Shown: positions 8,599 to 18,073, counted from the stretch's first letter. The stretch is DNA of 56,508 nucleotides from an uncultured Halanaerobiales bacterium (GCA_913055675.1 CAJXKY010000012.1:1-56508), one strand, 5' to 3'. A program made the numbers and translations. Notes: generated by a model not told the origin, from the sequence alone.

Positions 8599-9747
8599 TT
8601 ACAATTTAATGACCATTTCTTCAAGTTTTTTTGGATATTTAGTCAAAACCAAAGGCTCATCTTCAGTAATTAAAACCGTGTCTGAATGACGAAAACCAGC
8701 ATATCCTTCTATATATATACCGGGCTCACTAGATAAAATCATTCCTTTTTTCAATACAGTATTATCTCCACTTTCTACCCAAGGAGGTTCATGTTCTTCT
8801 AACCCTTTACCATGTCCTGTTCTATGCTTAATGAATTCTCCCAAACCATTTTCTTCTATATAGCCTAAAACCTTTTTATCAATTGTAGAACACTTTACTC
8901 CCGGTTTCATCAAAGAAATAGCCAATTCTTGAGCTTCTTTCATAACATTAAATGCCTTCACTTTTCTAGTAGGTACTTCATCAATAAAAAAGGTCCTTTC
9001 ACATTCCACACGATAACCTCGATAATTGGCTCCACAACTCAAAATTAAATTATCCCCTCTTTTTATACTCCGGTTAGAAGGTAAAGCATGAGGGAGAGAA
9101 GTCCTGGTACCACTGGGTATAAGACCTCCAGCAGGGCCACCAGGTACATAGATCAACGCATCTACTTCTTCTATCATCTTGGATAAGGTAGCTGAAGTCA
9201 TTTTATTTAGAAGTTCAATTTCAGTTATTCCTTCCTTTACATTTTTCGCTCCATAACTTACTATATAATCTGCATATTTGGCTGCTGTCTTAAGATACTC
9301 AATTTCATTTTCAGATTTTATTTCTCTGAGTCTTAAGATATAATTATCGACCTCCACTTTTTCAAAATTATCTTGGTATACCTTATATAGTTGGTAACCC
9401 GAAGTATCCATAACTATTCTTTTTAAATTATTTCTAACTCTTTTGAAGTTCTTAATTATATATTCATTGAGATCACCAGGGCCTGGATACTCAAAATAAG
9501 TAATAACATTATCTACTATTTCTACTTTTTTAGCCTCTTCTGCTTCTAATTCTGGGACAACCAAACTTACTGAACCCTCTTTGTCAATCATACATACAAT
9601 CGGCCTTTCTGTAGCTACAAAATAGAAATTTAATAGGTAAAATATATTATAAGGATTTGTAATGATATACGAATCATAATTATTTTCTTTTAAATAATCT
9701 ATTACTTTATTTTTTCTAGCTTGAAGTTCTTGCTGTTCTTTTCTCAT
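8599..9747 (-). CDS. M24-family (creatinase-like) protein with degenerate metal site
   Basis: 382 residues with an N-terminal creatinase/prolidase domain (~1-140) and a C-terminal pita-bread domain. Catalytic His surroundings are intact (GHGKGLEEHE, H312) as is SSEPG (E341). The other metal ligands of Xaa-Pro peptidases differ: the first Asp is S237 (LILSCG), the second is E248 (VECERT), and the last Glu is S355 (GFRHSDT). Creatinase, a metal-free C-N hydrolase, has a similar ERT pattern. It may therefore not be a prolidase but hydrolyse a creatine-, ectoine- or amide-like bond; this is inference. AGGTAGG precedes the ATG, in an operon with permease genes. Confidence 0.8.
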   Translation of the reverse strand: MRKEQQELQARKNKVIDYLKENNYDSYIITNPYNIFYLLNFYFVATERPIVCMIDKEGSVSLVVPELEAEEAKKVEIVDNVITYFEYPGPGDLNEYIIKNFKRVRNNLKRIVMDTSGYQLYKVYQDNFEKVEVDNYILRLREIKSENEIEYLKTAAKYADYIVSYGAKNVKEGITEIELLNKMTSATLSKMIEEVDALIYVPGGPAGGLIPSGTRTSLPHALPSNRSIKRGDNLILSCGANYRGYRVECERTFFIDEVPTRKVKAFNVMKEAQELAISLMKPGVKCSTIDKKVLGYIEENGLGEFIKHRTGHGKGLEEHEPPWVESGDNTVLKKGMILSSEPGIYIEGYAGFRHSDTVLITEDEPLVLTKYPKKLEEMVIKL

Positions 9748-9755
9748 ATAAAAAC

Positions 9756-10646
9756 CTACCTTTGTCTTAGTTTAGGATTAAGAGCTTCTCTAATCCCCAT
9801 ACCTATAAAGTTAAATGATACCACAAAAAACATTATTGCTAGACTAGGGAACAATGAATACCACCAAGCTGATAAAAAAGCTCCACTTTGGTGTGCATTC
9901 TCCAATATTTTACCCCAACTCCAAGTTAAAGGATCCCCTAATCCCAAAAAACTCAAACCGGCTTCCGAAAGAATTGCTGTAGCTATTATAATTGTCATAT
10001 TTACTAATATCGGAGCACTCACATTGGGTAATACATGTTTATACAAAATTTTAAAATTAGAAGCACCAAGTCCTTCTGCAGCAGTTATGTATTCCATATT
10101 TCGCACAGATAAAGTTGAAGCTCTTGTAATTCTGGCCAGCTTTGGCCAACTAAATAAGCCTATTACTAGTGCAATATTTTTAATATCAGAACCAATTACT
10201 GCTGCCATAATAATCATGAGAGGTAAAACTGGTAATGTTAAAAACACATCCGTTAACCCCATCCCTATAGTTGCAAGAAAGTTATCAAAATAACCTGAAA
10301 TTAAACCGATTGGAACTCCAATTACTAAAGCTATTAAAACTGTTAAGAACCCAACCTGCAGTGAAGTTCTGGTCCCCCATATTACCTGGGAAAAGATATC
10401 TAAACCCATATCATCTGTTCCAAAAGGATGTGCTTGTGAAGGGGGATTTAATATATTTTCAAAATCACCATATCCTGATACTGGTTCAACTATATATGGA
10501 GCCAATAGAGCGACCAATATTATTATAATAACCCCTATGAGTCCAATCACTCCTAACTTATTTCTAAAAAAAGATCTAATAAATACTTGTAAAAGCGTTT
10601 CATGTTCTCTATTTTTATTTTCGTTTTTATGTTTATCTGTCTCCAT
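9756..10646 (-). CDS. Peptide ABC transporter permease, DppC/OppC family (second set)
   Basis: 296 residues with six predicted helices. The N-terminal OppC/DppC segment (FRNKLGVIGLIGV) follows a charged cytoplasmic start. HPFGTDDMGLDIFSQVIWG is the typical DppC motif, and the EAA loop reads AAEGLGASNFKILYKHVLPN. It forms a heterodimeric channel with the DppB-type product of the gene just upstream. No ATPase genes accompany this pair, so it presumably uses the DppD/DppF proteins encoded at 14173-16160. Confidence 0.9.
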   Translation of the reverse strand: METDKHKNENKNREHETLLQVFIRSFFRNKLGVIGLIGVIIIILVALLAPYIVEPVSGYGDFENILNPPSQAHPFGTDDMGLDIFSQVIWGTRTSLQVGFLTVLIALVIGVPIGLISGYFDNFLATIGMGLTDVFLTLPVLPLMIIMAAVIGSDIKNIALVIGLFSWPKLARITRASTLSVRNMEYITAAEGLGASNFKILYKHVLPNVSAPILVNMTIIIATAILSEAGLSFLGLGDPLTWSWGKILENAHQSGAFLSAWWYSLFPSLAIMFFVVSFNFIGMGIREALNPKLRQR

Positions 10647-10666
10647 AATCTATACACCTCCACTAT

Positions 10667-11623
10667 TTAATTCAACTGTACTCTGGGATCAAGATAAGCA
10701 TAAATTAAATCTGTCAATATATTCATTGCAATAACACTTATCGCTAAAATTAAAAATGCTCCCTGTAAAACTGGAAAATCTTGTTGTCCGACTGCTTCAT
10801 AAATCATTCTACCCACACCGGGAAATGAAAATATAGTTTCTGTCAAAACAGCTCCACTAACCATTCGGCCTAATAACAATCCAGCCATAGTTACAGTTGG
10901 TATCAATGCATTCCGTACTGCATGTTTCCAAACAACAGTGTTTTCCGTAACCCCTTTTGATCGTGCAGTTCGAATATAATCTTCACTTAAAACATCAACC
11001 ATACTGGCTCTCATATATAAAACATAGTTAGCTAAATAGATCAAGGTTAGTGTTAACACTGGTAAAACCAAATGCATAAATACATCTTTTAAATATGTTA
11101 TACCTTCAACCCCGGGAGTATAAGCTCCTCCTATCGGAAAAATCGGTATCCTATATCCGAAAAAATAAAGGAGAGTTATTCCTAACCAGGGTATAAACAC
11201 AGAAATTCCAAATATTGTAAATGCATTAATTAAATGATCAAGTAATGTTCCTTTTCTATATCCAGCAATTACACCAAGTGGAATTCCAATCAACATTGTT
11301 ACTACCTGTGTTAGCCCCATTAATAATAAAGTCCAAGGTAGCCTACTTAAGATGACCTGAGTTACAGGAGTCCTATAGATAAAGGAATATCCCAAATCAC
11401 CTTTTAATAATTGTCTGATATATAAAAAATACTGTACTATTAGTGATTTATCTAAGCCAAATTCTTTCAATAATCTTGCTCGGGCTGCTTCATTCATTCT
11501 GGGATCTAACATAATTGTTGTAGGGTCACCAGGCATAAATCTAAGTATTAAAAAAGTCACAGAAACTGCAATTAATAATGTAATAATCCCTCTTATAATT
11601 CTTTTGATAATATAGTTGGTCAT
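10667..11623 (-). CDS. Peptide ABC transporter permease, DppB/OppB family (second set)
   Basis: 318 residues with the family features MTNYIIKRIIRGIITL at the start, FRLMPGDPTT-type RFMPGDPTTIM, EFGLDKSLIVQYFLYI, EAA loop TARSKGVTENTVVWKHAVRN, and PGVGRMIYEAV. An in-frame ATG at 11641 exists, but GAGGAGG lies between it and the ATG at 11623, which is therefore the start. It partners the DppC-type protein downstream to form the membrane channel for oligopeptide- or dipeptide-like solutes. Confidence 0.9.
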   Translation of the reverse strand: MTNYIIKRIIRGIITLLIAVSVTFLILRFMPGDPTTIMLDPRMNEAARARLLKEFGLDKSLIVQYFLYIRQLLKGDLGYSFIYRTPVTQVILSRLPWTLLLMGLTQVVTMLIGIPLGVIAGYRKGTLLDHLINAFTIFGISVFIPWLGITLLYFFGYRIPIFPIGGAYTPGVEGITYLKDVFMHLVLPVLTLTLIYLANYVLYMRASMVDVLSEDYIRTARSKGVTENTVVWKHAVRNALIPTVTMAGLLLGRMVSGAVLTETIFSFPGVGRMIYEAVGQQDFPVLQGAFLILAISVIAMNILTDLIYAYLDPRVQLN

Positions 11624-11649
11624 TATCAAACCTCCTCTCATTTAAAACA

Positions 11650-12840
11650 TTAAATCCAAACTTCTTTTAACACTCTTAGTATATTTCCTCCCATTACTTT
11701 CGATATCTCTTGCTTAGAATAATTGTTTTTTATCAACCATTTCAAAATGTTGGTCATCCCTTCAGCGGGATTTTCTAAACCCTCTACATAATCAACTCTC
11801 TTATGCTTGCTAGTCTGTTCATCAATAGACATATTTGAGCTAAATAAATCATGTAGACCAACATGATCTCCAAATAATGTATCTGGACCAAAAGCAAGAT
11901 GATCAATTCCCACTAGATCTTTAATATATTCAAAATGCTCCATGTATGCATCTAGATTATGGTAGGGATTATTTTTTGTAACTGTGGTATGAGGAGCTGC
12001 TTCAATACCAATCACTCCCTTTTTATCTGCACATGCCCTAAAAACTTTATCAGGCTTTAACCTTTTAATATTCCATAAGTTACGCGCTCCAATATGAGAG
12101 ATAAAAATTGGATCAGCACTCTTTTCGATAACGTCAAGGGCAGTTCTATCTCCACAGTGGGATACATCTATCGCCATACCGACTTTATTCATTCTCTTAA
12201 CGGCCTGTTCACCAAAAGAAGTAAGTCCGCCATCTCTCTTTTCTTTGAGTCCGCTTCCTAAATTATTTGATTCACTATATGTAATTCCCATCATTCTAAC
12301 CCCTAGACCATATAGTATCTCAATTCTTTCAATTTCATTTTCTATCATAGTGGAACTTTCAAGTACTTTAACCCAAGCAATTTTATTATGTTTTTTTGCT
12401 TCGTAAAAATCTTTTACTCCTTCCCCTTTAATCAAAAAATTTTGATGGTCTATATCACATGTTCTAATCCCAATATCATGTATAACATCTTCAAATTTCC
12501 AACCTGCTTTAGAGTGAATAATACAAGTTCCATCCATCATATTATCGAATATAACATCAATTATTGATTCAGAAAGGGCTTCAAATCCTGTAACTTCTCT
12601 TCCTTGTTTTTCATATTCATGTAATTTCGTTAAATCTTTAGGTATAACTGTAGGATGTTCATGTAAGTTTATAATTAAATTCTTACTTACTATCTCTTTA
12701 AAAATTTCATTTTGTTCTTGGTTTAATTCAATTTCATAAGGTTTTACTCGTTCTTTTTCTTTAGATAGTTCAAAATATTTATAATCCTTACCTTTTTCTA
12801 GATACTGATATGATTTATAGCCCTTATAGTCTTTTGTCAT
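11650..12840 (-). CDS. Membrane dipeptidase-family (M19) peptidase, paralogue 2
   Basis: 396 residues, aligning end to end with the protein at 4068-5273, including the unusual ~55-residue N-terminal extension (YKGYKSYQYLEKGKDY). Metal ligands: HEH (H60, H62) in place of HxD, KVLESS for the bridging Glu, DVSHCGD and FISHIGAR for two His, GPDTL for the late Asp. A hydrolase of small peptides, probably cytosolic as no signal peptide is seen. Its ATG overlaps the stop of the nitroreductase gene by one base, so translation is probably coupled. Two copies in one operon suggest different side-chain preferences. Confidence 0.85.
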   Translation of the reverse strand: MTKDYKGYKSYQYLEKGKDYKYFELSKEKERVKPYEIELNQEQNEIFKEIVSKNLIINLHEHPTVIPKDLTKLHEYEKQGREVTGFEALSESIIDVIFDNMMDGTCIIHSKAGWKFEDVIHDIGIRTCDIDHQNFLIKGEGVKDFYEAKKHNKIAWVKVLESSTMIENEIERIEILYGLGVRMMGITYSESNNLGSGLKEKRDGGLTSFGEQAVKRMNKVGMAIDVSHCGDRTALDVIEKSADPIFISHIGARNLWNIKRLKPDKVFRACADKKGVIGIEAAPHTTVTKNNPYHNLDAYMEHFEYIKDLVGIDHLAFGPDTLFGDHVGLHDLFSSNMSIDEQTSKHKRVDYVEGLENPAEGMTNILKWLIKNNYSKQEISKVMGGNILRVLKEVWI

Positions 12841-13406
12841 TATTTTTCAACCTTCTTTCCATATACTTCATTAAAAACTACTTCATTTATTTTCTTTTTA
12901 GAAGGTTTACTACGCCGATATTTATCTTCATATCCAATGGGTAAAAAGGCCATAATCTCTATTTCAGTAGGAACTTGAAAAACCTTTTTAAGTTCAGTCT
13001 CTTTAAATCCAGCAATCCAACAACTAACTAAACCTAGATCTACAATTTTCAAAATCATGTTTTCTACTGCAGCAGAAACATCTTGAACAGCTACCTTTTT
13101 ACCATGTTCTCCATACTTAGCAACCATATCACTATAATCAATACAAGCTAATATTATAACTGGAGCTTTTCTGATCCAATCCTGGTTTTTTTTGCTATTT
13201 ATATTTGCTCCTACATAAGTTGTATCAACAGTTTTCTCAATCTTAGTTTTGTCTTTTGTAACCAAAAATCTCCATGGTTGTATATTACCAGCTGTAGGAG
13301 CTTTAACACCGGCTTCAATAATCTTTCTTATTTTTTCTTTGGAAACATTACTCGATTTAAAACTTCTAATACTTCTCCGCTTTTCTAATACTTGATCTAA
13401 ATCCAT
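12840..13406 (-). CDS. Nitroreductase-family FMN oxidoreductase
   Basis: 188 residues. It has the family start RRSIRSFKSSNVSKEKI, APTAGNIQPWRFLV for FMN/substrate contact, and the C-terminal FLPIGYEDKYRR. Enzymes of this family use FMN and NAD(P)H to reduce nitro, quinone, enone or flavin substrates; a few modify peptides or amino-acid derivatives. Its position between a racemase and a dipeptidase suggests a step acting on an imported amino-acid derivative, but the substrate cannot be read from sequence. The start codon abuts the racemase stop. Confidence 0.85.
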   Translation of the reverse strand: MDLDQVLEKRRSIRSFKSSNVSKEKIRKIIEAGVKAPTAGNIQPWRFLVTKDKTKIEKTVDTTYVGANINSKKNQDWIRKAPVIILACIDYSDMVAKYGEHGKKVAVQDVSAAVENMILKIVDLGLVSCWIAGFKETELKKVFQVPTEIEIMAFLPIGYEDKYRRSKPSKKKINEVVFNEVYGKKVEK

Positions 13407-14165
13407 CTAAGAATCTTTCCTTACATATAATTCATCTAATTTATCTACTTTACCCTCAGATATTTTTGGGGGAGTCATAAAAGCCTTTTTAGAGTGCATT
13501 AATCCTGATCCCACTAACGCTTCAGCAGCTTTCAAACCAGTTTTCGATGGATTAATAACAGGCACTTTTAGAATATTTTGAACATCTTCCGCTATATCTA
13601 AAAATCCCATTGTCATACATCCTAGAACTAAAACATCTGCTCTATCTTCCTGTATTGCTTTTCGTCCAATAGAAACTATTTTTTCTACAGTTTCTTCTCT
13701 ATTTTGAGCCAACTCCAATACAGGTATATTTAAAGCTTTAACTGATGCTAAATTACTAGCCACTCCCGCTTTGTGTGCCAATTCATACGAACTAGCAACT
13801 GTGCTATCAGTAACAGTTAATACTGAAAATCTATTACCCAACATAACTGCCAACTGCATACTAGTCTGTCCGGGTCCCACCACAAGCATTTCTGTCGTAA
13901 TTTCTCTCATACCATCTAATCCAGGATCCCCGGCACATCCAAGTATAGCAGCATCATAACCTTTTTTTTCTAATTGATAAATCTTTTTTGCTGTCACTGG
14001 TATACTTAAATATTCTTCATACATAGACTCTACAGAAGCCGGCCCTTCACTAACACCAGTGACAATTACTTTTACATCAGAAAAAGCCCAATTTTTTAGC
14101 ATTTTCTCTCTTCGTTGCATTTCTTCTTTATCCATAATTCCTGGAACAACATATGCTATTTTCAT
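13407..14165 (-). CDS. Asp/Glu/hydantoin racemase-family protein
   Basis: 252 residues. Two Cys residues sit at the positions used as acid/base pair in this superfamily: C77 in ILGCAGDPG and C183 in VLGCMTMGF. The N-terminus KIAYVVPGI and PGQTSMQLA also fit hydantoin/aspartate racemases. Expected to invert the alpha carbon of an amino acid or hydantoin-type compound without cofactor. Placed between the transporter ATPase genes and the nitroreductase, it could convert a D-product of the deacylase or dipeptidases into a metabolisable L-form. A maleate isomerase-like activity is an alternative. Confidence 0.8.
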   Translation of the reverse strand: MKIAYVVPGIMDKEEMQRREKMLKNWAFSDVKVIVTGVSEGPASVESMYEEYLSIPVTAKKIYQLEKKGYDAAILGCAGDPGLDGMREITTEMLVVGPGQTSMQLAVMLGNRFSVLTVTDSTVASSYELAHKAGVASNLASVKALNIPVLELAQNREETVEKIVSIGRKAIQEDRADVLVLGCMTMGFLDIAEDVQNILKVPVINPSKTGLKAAEALVGSGLMHSKKAFMTPPKISEGKVDKLDELYVRKDS

Positions 14166-14172
14166 TAATTAA

Positions 14173-15168
14173 TCACTCCCCTTTAAATAAATGGCAATTC
14201 ACAAAATGATTATCGCTTACCTTTACTGTTTTCGCACCTATTTCACTACATTTAGAATTTGCTTGTGGACACCTATTTTGAAAATTACAACCCGGTGGCA
14301 AATTTATTGGATCTGGTACACTTTCTTTAATTTCTATATTATGATTTTTAATATCAGGATTAGGAGTTGGAACTGCACTAATTAATGCCTTTGTATAAGG
14401 ATGATAAGGATTACTTATTACCTCAAGTGCCGGCCCTATTTCCATTATCTTACCTAGATACATAATAGCAACTCTATCACACATATATTGAATTAAAGAT
14501 AAATCATGCGATATATATATTGTAGATAGTTTCATCTCCTTTGTAATTTCCTTTAAGAGGTTTAAAACCCCTGCTCTAACAGATACATCAAGCATTGAAA
14601 CCGGTTCGTCAGCAATAATAAACTCGGGTTCAACTATTAATGACCGGGCTATAACTATTCTCTGAAGTTGTCCCCCACTTAATTGATGTGGGTATTTTTC
14701 AAGATATGACTCTGGTGGTTTTAAGTTAACCCTCTTTAATATACTGATTATCATTTCTCTTCTTTTCTCTTTTTCCCCAATATTGTGAATTATCAACGGT
14801 TCTAAAAGAGATCTATAAATCGTAAATCGCGGATTCAAGGCATCATAAGGATTTTGAAAAATCATTTGAGCTTTTCTTCTAAACATTTTTTCCTGACTGT
14901 TACTATCCAAGGTAGTAATATTATCACCTTTAAAATAATATTCTCCCTCCGTTAATTCATAAAGTTTTAGCAAAAGTTTTCCCGTAGTGGTTTTACCACA
15001 ACCAGATTCTCCTGCTAATCCTAATGATTCCCCTTTCCTCAATTTAAAATTCAGCCCATCAACTGCTTTTAAAATCTGTTCATTTCTATTAGTTCCTAAC
15101 ATATTCCTGCTTATAATGAAATGCTTTTTTAAATTATTGACATTAATTAACTCACTACTTTTTGCCAT
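14173..15168 (-). CDS. Peptide ABC transporter ATP-binding protein, DppF/OppF family
   Basis: 331 residues with Walker A GESGCGKTT, signature LSGGQLQR, Walker B IIADEP, and a C-terminal oligopeptide/dipeptide domain with CNFQNRCPQANSKC, the Cys cluster that in relatives can hold an iron-sulfur cluster. It forms the ATPase heterodimer with the DppD-type product encoded just upstream; their genes overlap by 22 bases. It probably energises both permease pairs of the operon, because the second pair has no ATPase genes of its own. Confidence 0.92.
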   Translation of the reverse strand: MAKSSELINVNNLKKHFIISRNMLGTNRNEQILKAVDGLNFKLRKGESLGLAGESGCGKTTTGKLLLKLYELTEGEYYFKGDNITTLDSNSQEKMFRRKAQMIFQNPYDALNPRFTIYRSLLEPLIIHNIGEKEKRREMIISILKRVNLKPPESYLEKYPHQLSGGQLQRIVIARSLIVEPEFIIADEPVSMLDVSVRAGVLNLLKEITKEMKLSTIYISHDLSLIQYMCDRVAIMYLGKIMEIGPALEVISNPYHPYTKALISAVPTPNPDIKNHNIEIKESVPDPINLPPGCNFQNRCPQANSKCSEIGAKTVKVSDNHFVNCHLFKGE

Positions 15169-16160
15169 GTTTCCACCTCCCTGGATTTAGCTCTTAATTC
15201 TTCCAAGTTTTTTTGATGAATACAAGCTGAGTAGTGTTTTTCATTAATTTTTATTAGTTCAGGCTCTTTTTTAAAACAAATATCTTCAGAAAAAGGACAC
15301 CTGACTGCAAATCTACACCCTGCAGGAGGACTTATTAACTCTGGTGGTGAACCTTCTATTGAAATCAATTTTTTATTAGGTTTTGTAATATCTGGAAAAG
15401 AATTTTCTAGCCCCATAGTATAAGGATGTAATGGCTTTTTTAATACCTCATTTGCTGGCCCCTTTTCTACTATTTTCCCGGCATACATTATTGCAATCTG
15501 ATCACAGGTTTGAGCAACTACTGAAATATCATGTGTGATCATTATTAATGATATATTTAACTCTTCCCGTAGTCCTTTTAATTCTTTTAATATTTGATGC
15601 TGTACTATTACATCAAGTGCAGTTACAGGTTCATCGGTAATTATCAAATTAGGATTTAAAGCAAGTGCTAATGCTATTACTGCTCTTTGTTTCATCCCAC
15701 CGGAAAACTGATGTGGATAATATCCTAACAGTTCTTCATTTAGTCCTACTTTTTTAAACAAAGTTTTTGCTCTGTTTAAAGAAGCCTTTTTACTCATTTC
15801 ACCTTTTAATTTCATTACTTCTAAAAACTGATTTTTTACAGTATAAACAGGGTTTAAAGAATCCATAGCGGCCTGAGGTACTAAAGAAATATCACTCCAC
15901 CTTATTTTGTTCATTTCCTTTTCATTTAAATCTAACAAATTTCTATCTTTAAACATTACTTTTCCATCTGGTATAAAAGCATTTTTAGACATAACTCTAA
16001 CTAATCCTTTAACTGTTGTTGACTTACCACAACCCGACTCACCTACCAACCCTAAACTCTGAGATTCTTCTAAATTAAAGGAAATACCATCAACAGCTTT
16101 ATTTGTTCCTCGGGTTGTTTCGTAATATACTTTTAAATCTTCAACTTTAAGTAAACTCAT
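15147..16160 (-). CDS. Peptide ABC transporter ATP-binding protein, DppD/OppD family
   Basis: 337 residues with Walker A GESGCGKST, signature FSGGMKQR, Walker B LIITDEP, the H-loop MITHD, and the C-terminal motif GCRFAVRCPFSEDIC. DppD-type partner of the downstream DppF protein. The overlap of reading frames (22 bases) indicates translational coupling and equal amounts of the two subunits. It is preceded by the first permease pair. Confidence 0.92.
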   Translation of the reverse strand: MSLLKVEDLKVYYETTRGTNKAVDGISFNLEESQSLGLVGESGCGKSTTVKGLVRVMSKNAFIPDGKVMFKDRNLLDLNEKEMNKIRWSDISLVPQAAMDSLNPVYTVKNQFLEVMKLKGEMSKKASLNRAKTLFKKVGLNEELLGYYPHQFSGGMKQRAVIALALALNPNLIITDEPVTALDVIVQHQILKELKGLREELNISLIMITHDISVVAQTCDQIAIMYAGKIVEKGPANEVLKKPLHPYTMGLENSFPDITKPNKKLISIEGSPPELISPPAGCRFAVRCPFSEDICFKKEPELIKINEKHYSACIHQKNLEELRAKSREVETWQKVVS

Positions 16161-16178
16161 CTACTCACTCCTAACTTT

Positions 16179-17054
16179 TTAATATTCCTTTAATTTAGGA
16201 TGTAATATTTCTTCTGATCCCCTTCCGATATAAAAACCAGCCATTACTGCTAACATTATAAATATTCCAGGAGGAATAAACCAGTAATATGCACCGCGTG
16301 AAAGAGCTTGTGAAACATAGGCATCATTAAGCATATAACCCCAGCTGATTACATTGGGGTCTCCAAACCCCAAAAAACTTACAGCCGCTTCTGTTAAAAT
16401 AGCCCAACCAATTGCCAATGATCCATACAAAAAAGAAAGTGGTAATATGTTAGGCGCAATATATACAAACATAATTCTAAGGTCGGAAGCACCTGAAACA
16501 CGAGCTGCTTCAACAAAACTTCTTTCCCTCACTGTTAATACTTGTGACCTGATAACACGAGCTGTATCCCTCCATAAAAGTATCGCCATTGCCATTACAA
16601 TATTCCAAATGCTTGGCCCCAGAAAACCAACTAGTACAATCACAAAAGGAGTAAAAGGAATACCAAAAGCCACATCTGTAAACCTCATTAAAATACTATC
16701 GGTTTTCCCACCATAATAACCTGAAAACAGTCCTACTAAAGTACCAACAACCATAACAAAAAATGCTGCACTAAAACCTACCATTAGGACCGGTCTTACT
16801 CCATATATTAATTGGGAAAAAATATCTCGGCCCATATTAGTAGTCCCAAGTATGAAATTACTATCTGGTGGTTGGTTAAACATATAATTTGAGCCTTCTC
16901 TTATCATTTCATGAGGATTATAGGGAGCGATGTAAGGAGCCAATACTGCTATAATGAAAAAGAATACATATATTATAGCTCCTGTCATAGCGAACTTATC
17001 ATTTTTTAAAAAAGTATATACTTGTAGAAGAATATTTTTGATAACCTTTAACAT
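16179..17054 (-). CDS. Peptide ABC transporter permease, DppC/OppC family (first set)
   Basis: 291 residues with six predicted helices. TTNMGRDIFSQLIYGVRPV is the DppC motif and EAARVSGASDLRIMFVYIAPN the EAA loop contacting the ATPases. The start at ATG 17054 (AAGAGG eight bases upstream) is preferred to GTG 17063, which overlaps the upstream stop. Channel subunit partnering the DppB-type gene directly upstream, downstream of the permuted binding protein. Confidence 0.9.
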   Translation of the reverse strand: MLKVIKNILLQVYTFLKNDKFAMTGAIIYVFFFIIAVLAPYIAPYNPHEMIREGSNYMFNQPPDSNFILGTTNMGRDIFSQLIYGVRPVLMVGFSAAFFVMVVGTLVGLFSGYYGGKTDSILMRFTDVAFGIPFTPFVIVLVGFLGPSIWNIVMAMAILLWRDTARVIRSQVLTVRERSFVEAARVSGASDLRIMFVYIAPNILPLSFLYGSLAIGWAILTEAAVSFLGFGDPNVISWGYMLNDAYVSQALSRGAYYWFIPPGIFIMLAVMAGFYIGRGSEEILHPKLKEY

Positions 17055-17059
17055 ATTAA

Positions 17060-18049
17060 TCACCTCTTACTATCTATATTTACTCTCGGATCCAATAAAC
17101 TATATAAAATATCTGCTACAAAATTCATGAAAACCATTACTCCTGCAATTAAGATAAAGGCCCCCTGAGCTAGAGGATAATCACTAGTCGATACAGCTTT
17201 AACTAATAGTCTTCCCAAACCCGGCCAACTAAAAACTGTTTCTATTACAACATTACCCCCCATAGCATAACCAATTCCAACTGCCATTGCAGTAATAACT
17301 GGTAAAAAAGCATTACGAGCAGCATATTTAACTAATACTCGGATCTTACTCACCCCTCTTATTTTTGCCATCTCGACATAGGACTCATCCATTACATCAA
17401 GCATATTTGATCGCATCAATAGAAGAGGAAGTCCTAAAAGATATATAGATAGGGTCAAAGCAGGCAAAAACAAATGTCGATAAAACTGAAAAGAAAGTAG
17501 TTTATCTAACTCAGAACTATATACAGTACCTGCTTGAGAGACCCCACCTGAGGGAAAAATATCAAATTGAAAAGAAAAAATAGCCAGAAGAATCATACCT
17601 ACCCAAAACTGGGGGGCAGCTCTTGTAAAGAGGGTAAATACAATTCCAACAGATTCTATCATTTCTCCTCTTTTCCAGGCCAAAAATATCCCGCCAACTA
17701 TACCTGCAGTATAAGCAATTATAAGAGCAGTTAACATCAGATATATTGTATTAGGTAAAACCTTTGATATTACATTAATAACCGAATCTTTAAAGAAAAA
17801 TGATTGACCTAGTTCTCCCTGAAATAGATTTTTTATATAAATTATATATTGCATCCAGAGTGATTTATCTAGACCAAACTGTTTCATTAATATTTCCTGT
17901 TGTTCTTCGGTAAAAGTCGGGTCTATATATGCTACCAAGGGATTACCAGGCATTAATCTAAATATAAAAAATAATATTGTAGCAATAATCCACAATGTCA
18001 GCAACATTTGCCCTGTTCTTTTAATTAAATATTTCCATCTAAGATTCAA
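17060..18049 (-). CDS. Peptide ABC transporter permease, DppB/OppB family (first set)
   Basis: 329 residues, starting with TTG preceded by GGAGGG at suitable spacing. Family motifs: FRLMPGNPLVAYIDP, QFGLDKSLWMQYIIYI, EAA loop EMAKIRGVSKIRVLVKYAAR, and WPGLGRLLVKAVS. Forms the membrane channel with the DppC-type product downstream. It follows the permuted binding-protein gene after an intergenic hairpin, as is common where the binding protein is needed in excess. Confidence 0.9.
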   Translation of the reverse strand: MNLRWKYLIKRTGQMLLTLWIIATILFFIFRLMPGNPLVAYIDPTFTEEQQEILMKQFGLDKSLWMQYIIYIKNLFQGELGQSFFFKDSVINVISKVLPNTIYLMLTALIIAYTAGIVGGIFLAWKRGEMIESVGIVFTLFTRAAPQFWVGMILLAIFSFQFDIFPSGGVSQAGTVYSSELDKLLSFQFYRHLFLPALTLSIYLLGLPLLLMRSNMLDVMDESYVEMAKIRGVSKIRVLVKYAARNAFLPVITAMAVGIGYAMGGNVVIETVFSWPGLGRLLVKAVSTSDYPLAQGAFILIAGVMVFMNFVADILYSLLDPRVNIDSKR

Positions 18050-18073
18050 TTAAATCCCTCCAAATTGTAAAAT

